Positions 55,105 to 64,000 of a stretch of DNA of 64,000 nucleotides are shown one piece after another. How positions within the stretch are numbered: the stretch's first letter is position 1; each line of letters starts with the position of its first letter. The notes under the pieces were generated by a model. It had not been told where the DNA came from, did no database searches, and worked only from the letters and a program-made list of their open reading frames with translations. The DNA comes from Paguma larvata (Eukaryota; Chordata; Mammalia; Carnivora; Viverridae). The position numbers were made by a program, and so were the translations under genes. Location of the stretch: contig CM057831.1 in assembly GCA_030068075.1 (NCBI GenBank), positions 10,645,370-10,709,369 of the forward strand, in the 5' to 3' direction.

Positions 55105-58100
55105 GCCGTTTCTAGTAAACATAATTTTTATTTCATCCAAGGCAAAGCGAAATAAAATTCTACAATGCCAAACGTGGTATAAAGGCAAGAGAGTTGATTG
55201 CATCCATCCTTCTGTGCTTGAACCTAAGTCATTGGGAGGGGGTGTGTGCATATCGGTGCCTCCCAGAGGCGCCCACGGACCAGAGGCCTCCCGGCCCCAC
55301 TGCTGCGCTGTGTGGATCTATAGTTCTATTTAAAAAATTGACTATGGGTATTTTCATCCAAGCCAGAGGAAGAACCATGCAGAAGATAGTCAAAGCTCTG
55401 AGTATCGGGTGAGAGGTGGGAGGGGAGGGACTCCAACCCGGGGCAGAGTGAGGTGAAGCAAGCTGTAGAATTTTCTCGAGAAGTTCCCCTCCTCGCCCTC
55501 CCTACCCCACCCCTGCCCCCAGCACTCATGGCGGCAGGAGCATGGCCGGCCGCTCTTGCCTTGGGTCTCTTATCCTTTCTCAGCCTCCAGGTGGCCCCAC
55601 AGGTCCAGCTCAGGCCAGCTCAGGGCGATGGCTCCCCCCAAACCTGCAGTCTCCCCCACCTCGGGCACACTCAGCCTTACACACACCTCCACCCATCAGC
55701 GCTTCCGTGAAACCCGCCCCCCATCCCCCTACTCCACGGGCACACCCTCCCCTGCCACCCTCTCAGGAGCACGCTGTCATGCCCCTGGCTTCACACCCCA
55801 GCTCTGGTGGGCCAGCCAGGAGGGAAAAGTCTGCGCTCCACCGGCCCCCCTCTCCCAGACCGCTCAAGCCTGACAGCTTCATCCTGGCGGCCTTTTGCTC
55901 CGTTCCTACCCAGGGAGACACCCAAGGCCTAGAATGCCGAGATCCTATTTCGAGGCCCAGGCTGGGGAACCGGAAAAGACTCTTGTGTTTGGTCTCGCTG
56001 ACTTGACTGTGGGCCCAGCCGTGTGCCTCCAGGGCTCCTGACGCCAGCTCCGTGAACGGCTCTCCCTAGCCCGCAAGCTCTGGAAACACCCTCACCAGCC
56101 CTGGGGATCACCCTCAGGATTGTCAAGGACTGACGGGCGGCCCGGGAACAGGGCTTTGCCCGCGTACAGGCTGCTGCAAACCCACGCCAGCGTTCCTCCC
56201 GGGTGCCATCCCGGCGCCGGGGCAGAACATTCTCTGTTGCAGGGACAAAGCTGAGCATGCTGAGTCCCCACTCGCTCAATGCCCACAGTGCCCCCTGGCC
56301 CCGGGGCAACCCTAAGCGCCCCCCCCCCCAGTCCTCATTCTATCACCTCTATTGAAAACCCCCAAACAGAAGCCGTGGATACGAAGCTTCAAGCATCAGA
56401 GCCAAGGTTTCTAATATTGCCAAGACTAAAATAACTCCAAGGGGGGAGGAGGGGGAAGAGCGAGCAAGAGTGGGTGAGGGAGAGAAAGTGCCCGCGTGCG
56501 TGTTGCATGTCTGTGGGTCTGCGTCTGTCTCGTGGGGATAGGGACACAGAGGTGAGGACAGGACAGGCTTGGACGACTCCGCCAATTCCCACGCCCGGCC
56601 TCCACGCCAAAAAGATTTTTTTAAACAAAAACTCGTCAAGCCTCACAACAGGCCTGGGAGGTAGGTAAGTATTATTACACCCACTTCGTGGATGGGGAAA
56701 GTTCGGCCCGGAGCAGATGCGTGGCTCACCTATCAGTCAGCAGTAGGACCCAGGAGCGGAGAGGCTGACGCTCTCCCCCCACCCGCCCCCCGGGCCCTGT
56801 AAGCCCTGAACTCCTCCGAAGACAGTAAGAGGAGCCCAAACCATCTGGCTCGTTCAAATGTTGAAACCAGGAAGAGAAAGGAAGAGGTTTCATGAAGGTA
56901 GCTACAAGAAGGTTTGCAAAAGGCTGGCGGGCTGTCTGTTCCCAAGCCACGAAAATCTGAGTTGTCAGGGGGACAGGGACGGGAGCCCCGGAGACCGATC
57001 AGAGCGGGACCCTGTAAACCCATCGGGAGGGGTGAGGGCCCCGGGTCACAGCCGGGCACCTCGCAGGAGCCGCTCTTCTTCGGCCTCCCCCGCCTCCACC
57101 CTGGGGGAAACCCGCGGCTGCTTTTTGATGGGGAGAACCCTGTGGCAGTCCCCTAACCTCTGGGAAAGGGGACTACTCCCTTCCTATCCCTCCCAGGCCC
57201 AGAGGACAGCGTGCTCCCAGAGAGGGAGCGAGGAGGAACAGATGGCGGAGGGCGCCCCTAACGGCGCGAGGCTCCCCCCGTCGTCCCTCCTGTCCCACGG
57301 GGCTGCCACCGCTGAACTCCCTGTCAGGGACCCCGACGGTTCCAAGAACCCATCACTGTCCAAGGGGGCACGGGTGGCCCCCCCCCAGCACGGTCTTGGG
57401 TGGAGGCAGGCTGGGGAGTCCTCGCAGCGCCACAGCAGGGGTGGCCGTCCCGTCCAGGCTGAGAGGGGACGGAAGGGAAAGGCCAGGGCGTGAGGAGCTA
57501 AGGCACAGTCCAGCCCCGCACACAGCGGTGTGCAAACCAGTTCTGACAAAAGCAAAGGAAGACTGTGAGGACGCCCTCCCTGCTCCTCCCCCAACCCTCC
57601 GGCGGGGAGGGGGGAGAGGGGTGGCACAGCTGAACGGGAAGCAGCCAGAACACCCAAGGGCCCTCTCTTCCAAAGCAAGAGGATCCCTGAGGTGAGAGCA
57701 GGCCCTGAGCCCGGGTTGGAGGTGAGCAACCCAGGGCCAGGGGAGGGAGGAGGTGTGATGGACGGGCATGGGGGGAGCGCGCCCGTGGAGGCGGGGGTCT
57801 GAGTGCAACGCCTCGAGCGAGATGCGGCCACCTGCCGCATAGGGGAGAGAGGGGCGGAGGAGAGCCAAGCTCGGGAGTTCCCAGGGGCGGCAATGGTCCC
57901 GCCATGCCGAGGAGAAGGGGCGGCCCGTGCTGGCTGGGCCGGGGTGGGCATCCCGGCGGCCAAGAGGCCCCGGGCACCAGCTCGCCCACCTCCGCAGTCC
58001 TGGTTCCCCGAGGAGAAATGCTAGGAAAGGCTTAGGTCGCGCCCTCAGGGCTCCAGGAAGGCTGGAGGGCCCCCCTCGGGAACTCAGAGGCCAGAGGAGC

Positions 58101-58811
58101 AGGCTAGGCGGGCCGGGGGCCCCCCAAGACCGAGGTGGCCAGCCCCAGTTGGGAGGGTTCGCAGATTCCAAGCAGCACTGGGGGTCGGGGGGTCCGGGAG
58201 GTGGAGACGGGGCAGGGGCTGTGGGATACCCTGTGGAGGGGAGGAAGGGGGAGCAACTCACCAGAGGGACCTGGCCGAGCCGGTATCCATTGAAGCCTCT
58301 CATGGAAGGCCCCCCGCCAGCAGGCTCCCATCCCCGACCCTGAACAGAGGCCTGTAGGCCACAGCCACCACCGACAGGGTTAGACCTCCACACTCTGGTT
58401 CACTTGGGTCCAGCTCCTGGGGCAGGCCTCATCGGTCCCCCCCACCCCCTCAAGCCTCTCTTAAAAAGAAATCTGGAGGGAAGCCAAAGTATTGCTCATA
58501 CAGGGTGGGGAGACCAAAGCAGACCCCGTGTACCCGGGGGTCGGGGGACCCGCCTTCCACCCCTCCGAGCCCTCCTATCCTTTCCCGAACTTCCCACAGG
58601 TCCCCTCCCCGGGCCAGCCCGAATCCCTGGGGAGCCCCCGGCTGGGAGGGGGCAGGCGGGGCTGGCCAGGACCCCGGTGTCTCCCCAGAAAGACTACAGC
58701 TGGAGCCAAGCAGCAGGTGCCTCAGGCACGTGGGTTCACGGGCACGGCTCAAGTATCGGTTCCATGATCAGACGGGGAGGCCCCGGCGGCCGCTCGGCCC
58801 CCGGCGAGGGC
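55105..58811 (-). other. SCN4B: SCN4B 3' UTR (about 3.7 kb)
   Basis: The sequence after the stop is GC-rich, contains an MIR-like fragment at about 56632-56760, and ends at an AATAAA signal. A UTR of this order agrees with the long 3' UTR of mammalian SCN4B. Long open frames on either strand here reflect high GC and show no known domain. Confidence 0.75.
55127..55132 (-). terminator. SCN4B: SCN4B poly(A) signal AATAAA
   Basis: Read on the - strand the sequence is GATGAAATAAAAATTATG, a canonical hexamer. Cleavage would fall near 55105-55115. It is the first strong hexamer at the expected UTR length, and a CanSINE begins just beyond it. Confidence 0.7.
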
Positions 58812-58905
58812 TCACACTTTGGTTGGTGCTTTCTCTTCCGCCTTAGAGCCAGGCAAGCCATTCTCTGTGTTGTCATTCCCTGAGGAACTCACGAGGCACT
58901 CCTTC
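58812..58905 (-). CDS. SCN4B: SCN4B last coding exon, cytoplasmic tail
   Basis: The acceptor is tctccag on the - strand. The exon encodes KECLVSSSGNDNTENG, then LPGSKAEEKAPTKV. The TGA stop is at 58814-58812. This serine- and acid-rich tail is characteristic of beta-4. Confidence 0.95.
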
Positions 58906-61900
58906 CTGGAGAGGGAGAGAGCAGGAGAGAGCACTGGTGAGGCGGCGAGGGCAGGAGCAAGAGTAAGGGGTCGTCCGTGGAGAGGAGCCGTGGGCCCCGC
59001 AACCCGCCCCGGGCCCTCTCTCTGGCCTTTCTGGAAAGCAAAGGCGGCCAACAGGTCAAGTCAGCCAACCTCTCTGGGCCTCGGTTTCCTCATCTCTAAG
59101 ATGGAGGTAACGATGACGCCTTCTTCGCGGGGGTCCCGCGAGGCCTCAGGGAGCACCTAGAATGGTGACTGGCACGCAGACAGGTCCCAGTAAGGCTCAC
59201 CGTCACCTAGTCGTCCCAATGTGGCAAAAGGCAAGAGAGTACCAGGAGCTGTTCCCAGGGGTCGGTTAATCCCCAGGCCGGGCCAGCCCCGGGGAAGGGT
59301 CCGGGCCAGCGGGCAGTGTGGCCAGGCCAAAGAGCTCCTCGCCAGGCCCACGGCAGGCCCTTCAAGGCTCCCTGAGCCAGCTGTGACCAGAGGTGAAAGA
59401 ACACTCATGGAAGAGGCCACGCGACAGAGCAGGCGGCGAGGACAGCCGGTGTGGACACAGCGTGGCGGGAGGGGGAGGCGGCAGCAGGAAGGAGAGACGG
59501 TTACGTGGGAAGACATCCCCCAGGGAAGCCACCACCCTGACCACCCAGAGTTATAAGAATGTCCCACCCCAAAAAAAGGTTTTAAAAGTGGGGGGGGCAC
59601 TTGGGTGGCTCAGTCAGTTAAGCGTCCAACTTCAGCTCAAGTCATGATCTCACGGTTCACGAGTTCGAGCTCTGAGCTCTGCATCGGGCTCTGTGCTGAT
59701 GGCTCAAAGCCTGGAGCCTGCTTTGGATTCTGTGTCTCCTCTCTCTCTGCCCCTTCCCTGCTCATGCTCTGCTCTCGCTCTCTCACTCTCTCTCTCAAAA
59801 ATAAATAAACACTAAAAATTTTAAAAAAAGAACGTCCCGCCTCAGTGGCAGTATCCAGGCTGCATACAACTCTCCAGGGAAGCCCTGACAGCTGCCTCGC
59901 TCCGAGCTCTCTGCTCGTGAAAGCTTCAAAGCCTTTTTCACGGCTCCTGTGGCTCCAGAGTATCTTAGCCTCACCCCGCACTTGCGCCGCCAGCTTCGAG
60001 GCCTTCGGGAAGGACTTACTATTTTGTCCTCATCAATTTTGTCTTGCAAAATGTCCTCCATAGCTCCAGCCTAACGGGCTCCTCCTAGCTCCCGATTCTG
60101 TTCTCTCAGAGTCACTCGGTTCCTGGAAATTTGATATTCTTGGTATAACTCAAATTACTACTTAGTAACCAGGAATAAGCACAGCCCTGTGGCATTCCAC
60201 AAAAAACCTCTGTTCGGATGGATCTATCGATCGATCGACTTACCTCTATACCTCAGGTATAATCAAGACTGATGACCACAACCTCCTTAATTGTACTCCA
60301 GATTTCCTTACTGAGAATCTACTCGGTACCAAGCACTGGGTCAGACAAGAAGGCACCGTGTGCCTGCTCTCAGAAAACGTGCAGTCTTCCAGAGATTGTG
60401 ACATTACACACGCGACCCCCATGCAATGAGAGGGCACCGCGCCTTTGAGGAGAAGGCCAGAATTGGTCCCGGGACGCCGTCCAACACCTCCCTCCCGTTC
60501 GGGAAGCCACCCCCAGCTCTGCTGTTAATGCGGGCTTTCCTCGCGCTCAGAGGACCCCTCGCAGGCTTCCCCGGGGTCCGTCTCCCGCCTCCAGCCTCCC
60601 CCCACCCAGTCCCTGTGCTCGTCACGGCCAGACCCTTCCTTCCAAAGCACTCTGATCACACCAGCTCTCACCGGCTCCACTGCAGCCAGCAGGAAAACCG
60701 ACCTCAACCTGGACTCCAGGTCCGCGGGGGTCTCCCCGCAACCCCCTCTGCAGGCTTTTTCTCTCCTTCCCCCCCACCCCCCACTCTCCCAACAAACAAA
60801 ACGCCTTGTTCTTCAGACACAGCCCTCTTCCCAGACTCTCTGCCTCTGCCCTCAGCAGTTCTGGAACTTCTCCTGACCCTCCCCAGGGCTAAAACTATAT
60901 CCGTCTGGCAAGGCCTTCCATAAGTGTCCCTTTGGCCAGAAATCCTTCCCTAGGATCCCACCCTCTGCTGAGCCCGGAAGCCTCTACCGCAGCCCTGTGC
61001 CGCCACGCCTCCTCTCCACCTTGTCCTACATTTATTTGCATACGCGTCCTGGCTTCTTTACGCAAGGGCAGAATCTCATTCCTTCCAGAATTTCCTTCCT
61101 TCGGGACCCGGCACCCAGTACCTCGAACGTAGCCACCGCATGAAGAATGAATGAATGGACTTGGATATACCCCCCGAATCCGCAGGGCGTGTGAAACGGT
61201 TAAAACCTGGAAGCCAAACGAGGCAGGGCGCAAATCTCAGGTCTATCACCTCCTAACCGTGTGGCCTTGGGCAAGCCATGTAACCACTCTGAGCCGCACC
61301 TCGCCCGACTATAAAATAAAAATTATGGCTATGATACAAATACCCGGCAGAGTACCTAACACACGGTAGGCAGTCAATGAACGAGAAGAAGCGTTCGTAT
61401 CTGTAGCAACCTCCTGACTTACCAGCGTCCTAGCAAGGAAACATTTGGTCTGCCTTGGCCTTGATGAACCCACGGGGAATTCACGGTGGCTCCTGAGAAC
61501 CACCGCTTTCTTCTCTAAGGGCTTTTAAACCGCGTGTCGAACAATCCGTTCTTCTATTTTTTTTAACATTTTTATTTTATTTTTGAGAGACACAGAGACA
61601 GAGCGTGAGCAGGGGAGGGGCAGAGAGAGAGGGAGATACAGAATCTGAAGCAGGCTCCAGGCTCTGAGCCGTCAGCACAGAGCCCGACGCGGGGCTTGAA
61701 CTCACAGACGGTGAGATCGTGACCTGAGCGGAAGTCGGCTGCTTAACCGACTGAGCCACCCAGGTGCCTCCCGTTCTCCCATTTTGCTCACCATCAATAG
61801 CAAAACTGGCTCTTAAAAACGGACTGCGGTCCAACTCCATGCTCTGGTCCCTTTCAAAACTCTCCTGAAACCCTGGCCATGATGTAGGGAGACAATCCAA

Positions 61901-62903
61901 GAAATCTTCATCCCGGCCAGTGCTGGAGGTGACGCCCAGAGCCTCGGGCTCCCCACCCCAGGGCCGTTCCCTCAGTGCCCCCCCCCCGCCTTCAGCTTTC
62001 CTCCTCTCTTTCCAGGACAATTTCTGCCCTTTCCAGCCTAACTCCCTCTTCTCAACAAAGCGGAATGACGGAATGACGGGAAGAGAAACAGCAGATCTGG
62101 GGCGCCTGGGTGGCTCCGTCGGTTAAGCGTCCGACTTCAGCTCAGATTGTGTCCCAAATGCCTTTGGCCCTCACCTCTGGCTGCTCTGGACCCCGACGCT
62201 GTCCTGGCAATTCTGGGCCTGGGGCTCGCGCCCTCTCTATCCTCCCCTCTGTCTTAAACCTGAGCCCCCCCCTCCACCCCCGGGCTTCTGGCGAGACCAC
62301 ATCAGCCTTTTTAGATGGTGGTCTCCCCCGTGTGAACTTTCGGAATTTCCCTAGAAGGGGGGTTTTCCCATTTGAGAGTTTCTGGACATGGAATCTTGCA
62401 TTTTTCTGTGATTAAAAACACAAGGCATCCTCGATCCTTTGGTAGGACTGGGGAGGCACGAACGGAAAGAGAGGAGCCGCCAGGATGGGCAGGAAGACGG
62501 CAAGATGCGGCCGAGCAAGCGCCGTATGCATGTGCTCAGGGACCTCAGTAGAAGCCTCCAGGGGGGAGGGGAAGAGGGGCTGGGAGACGGGAGGAGGGGT
62601 GCAGGGAGGGGAAGGAGGGGTAGGCGTGGGAAGCGAGGACAGGGTGAGGGGACAGACGGAAAGATGAAGGTGGACGGGGGCAGATGGCAGTGGAACGAGA
62701 CAAAGCTGGGAGCACCCACGAGAGAAGACGGGACCGGGTGGGGGGACGGGAGCGTGCCGTGGAGTCAACTCACTTTTTCTCCTGAGTCTTCTTGATGATG
62801 AAGGCGATGAACTTCTTGATCAGCAGAATGCAAATGAGGAGCCCGATGACCCCGCCCACGACGCCCAAGATGATGAGGGTCACCGTGTTGTCCACTTCCT
62901 CCA
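58812..62903 (-). CDS. SCN4B: Sodium channel beta-4 subunit, last two coding exons (partial gene)
   Basis: SCN4B encodes a single-span, Ig-domain auxiliary subunit that is disulfide-linked to voltage-gated sodium channel alpha subunits. Its cytoplasmic tail acts as an open-channel blocker behind resurgent current. Two exons are in the window, 62774-62903 and 58812-58905, joined in phase (AA|G for Lys). Together they encode an extracellular juxtamembrane EEVDNTV, a hydrophobic span with a glycine-rich centre (GVVGGVIGLL), the basic segment KKFIAFIIKKTQEKK, and a tail KECLVSSSGNDNTENG, then LPGSKAEEKAPTKV and stop. The tail is almost identical to the mammalian beta-4 tail I know. Upstream exons with the signal peptide and Ig domain lie past the right edge. 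The convergent position next to TMPRSS4 matches the human locus as I recall it. Confidence 0.95.
59590..59828 (+). mobile_element. CanSINE in SCN4B intron
   Basis: GGGGGGCACTTGGGTGGCTC head, complete body and CAAAAATAAATAAACAC tail. AAGAAYGTCCCRCC-like flanks may be target duplications. Confidence 0.92.
61190..61390 (+). mobile_element. MIR in SCN4B intron
   Basis: GTGTGGCCTTGGGCAAGCCA, then CTATAAAATAAAAATTATGG and GAGTACCTAACACACGGTAG, follow the MIR consensus order. Confidence 0.62.
61556..61769 (-). mobile_element. CanSINE in SCN4B intron
   Basis: Reverse, nearly full-length copy between CCGTTCTTC and CCGTTCTCC. Confidence 0.92.
62099..62148 (+). mobile_element. CanSINE head fragment
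   Basis: Only the first 50 bp is present, from GGGGCGCCTGGGTGGCTCCG to CTTCAGCTCAG. The body and A-tail are missing. Confidence 0.85.
62774..62903 (-). CDS. SCN4B: SCN4B transmembrane exon
   Basis: On the - strand the exon follows ctcgcag and ends before gtgagt. It starts with TG, the last two bases of a codon, probably Leu. It carries the transmembrane span, including one cysteine in LLICILLI, and the basic pore-blocking segment KKFIAFIIKKTQEK at 62817-62776. Confidence 0.95.
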
Positions 62904-64000
62904 CTGCGAGGCCAGAGCAGGGAGAGGAGGGGGTGGGCGAGGGGAGCAGGAGTCACCCGGAGCCCGGCACCGTGGCGGCCCCGCGGCTACACCCCTCCAA
63001 CCCCCGTCCGCGGCCCTCCCCAGGCCTGGCAGCGGGAAGCCCAGGACACAGCGTCTACAGGGCTAAGGCACAACACCCCTCACCCCCTCTGCACACCCAC
63101 CCTCTCCCGGACACACACACCGCTCCGGAATAATCCAGACTTGGGGCCACGGCAGTTCTGACCCCCAGATGGCCACACAGAATTTCAGTGTTTCTTTCTG
63201 GGCCTCTTTTGTCCATGCAGGAAAAATTAAGTATCTCCCTCTAACAACTTCTATGTGGCAGGAAGACTTCGTCCGGGTTTTAACTGCGGATCTCAACAGT
63301 CGCTAACGAGCTGGTCCCTCAGCCCTTCTACCTCCGTTGCCTCATCTGAACTCCAGACTTCCGCAACCCCTTCCACTCACCGTCTCCCCACCTCCGTCAA
63401 GAACACTCTCCCCTTCCAGCTGTTTCGACCAAAATGCTCGGAGTCATCCTGGACCCCTCCCTTCTCCAAGCCCCATATCCATTTCACCTGAGAATCCTAA
63501 TGGCCCTAACTTAAGAGTTCCAGAACCTGACCTCTCAGTGCCACACCGGCCCGAGACCTCCCGGCCTGGATGTTTGCAGGAGCCTCCTACCCGGACTCCT
63601 TACTTCATCACCTATTCCTGGCCCCGCAGAGAGCTTGTTCCCTGGCAACTCTTCTGCTCGGGGATCTTCAGGGGTCCCTGTCTCTCTTAGGCTTGTAAGG
63701 CCTCACACAATATGGCTTAATCTGACTCATTTCTATTTGCCCCGCTCCAGCCACGGTGGCCTCTTTTTTTTTTTTTTCCACCCACAGTGGTCTCTTTGAT
63801 GTTTAAGTATCTGCCTCAGGGCCTTTGCACTGGCTGTTCCCTCTGCCTAGACTGTCTTCCCAAAGATATCCCCATTGCTTCCTCAAATGTGCTTCTGCTA
63901 TGGTATCTTTCTGGTGAGGCCTTCCCCCGGGACCCTGCTGGCTCCCCCTCTTTCCTCCCCCATTTCGCTTTCTCTCCTCAACACCAGCCATGTTCTCTCT
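62904..64000 (-). other. SCN4B intron upstream of the transmembrane exon (partial)
   Basis: Unique intronic sequence runs to the window edge. I see no further SCN4B exon in it; the Ig-domain exons must lie beyond 64000. A short poly-T run occurs near 63764-63778. Confidence 0.75.

Larger units (their letters stand above)
58906..62773 (-). other. SCN4B intron between transmembrane and tail exons
   Basis: A 3.9-kb intron with MIR-like fragments at about 59060-59185 and 61190-61390, CanSINEs at 59590 and 61556 and a 3'-truncated CanSINE at 62099. The rest shows nothing recognisable. Confidence 0.85.

Noticed and set aside
57353..58393. 346-codon open frame on the - strand, same strand as SCN4B
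   Set aside because: It lies in the SCN4B 3' UTR where GC content is very high and stops are rare. The product is proline-, glycine- and arginine-rich with no domain, and overlapping frames are also open.
60222..60239. ATCGATCGATCGA run
   Set aside because: Too short to be more than a chance tetranucleotide repeat.

Overview
This is a mammalian nuclear genomic window from a carnivore, most likely a felid. The main clue is about twenty copies of a tRNA-derived CanSINE of the cat type. Each has a head resembling GGGGCGCCTGGGTGGCTC, a tRNA-like body, a CT-rich stretch and an AATAAA/A-rich tail. Two protein-coding genes can be reconstructed exon by exon. The rest is intron, intergenic sequence and repeats. 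No rRNA, tRNA gene, CRISPR array or prokaryotic-style system is visible, and I did not find a previously undescribed multi-gene system.

Layout. 1-8.7 kb is upstream, repeat-rich DNA with two tandem CanSINEs, a 16-bp GC-rich minisatellite, a 300-bp polypurine tract and an L1 3' end. 8.75-41.8 kb on the + strand is TMPRSS4, a type II transmembrane serine protease. Twelve exons, from the aspartate-rich N-terminus to the stop codon, are placed with consensus splice sites and matching phases. A candidate first coding exon carrying only the ATG lies at 8755-8757. The assembled protein is 435 residues, with His243, Asp288 and Ser385 as the catalytic triad. 41.8-55.1 kb is intergenic and dominated by nested L1 and CanSINE insertions. 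55.1-64 kb on the - strand is the 3' half of SCN4B, the sodium-channel beta-4 subunit: a long 3' UTR, the last coding exon, and the exon for the transmembrane segment and the start of the cytoplasmic tail. The extracellular Ig-domain exons lie beyond the right edge.

The two genes converge tail to tail. From memory this is the arrangement at human 11q23.3, which supports both calls. They are functionally unrelated: one is an epithelial surface protease, the other a regulator of voltage-gated sodium channels, and nothing suggests shared regulation.

The points most worth checking are these. TMPRSS4 ends in Ser-Lys-Leu, a canonical peroxisomal targeting tripeptide. TMPRSS4 exon 6 has a GAGCAG tandem acceptor behind a (TC)14 microsatellite. 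The SCN4B cytoplasmic blocking peptide reads KKFIAFIIKKTQEK and differs from the published rodent peptide. A pair of near-duplicate palindromes sits at 17.2 kb. About 0.85 kb of unassigned interspersed sequence lies between pieces of an old L1.
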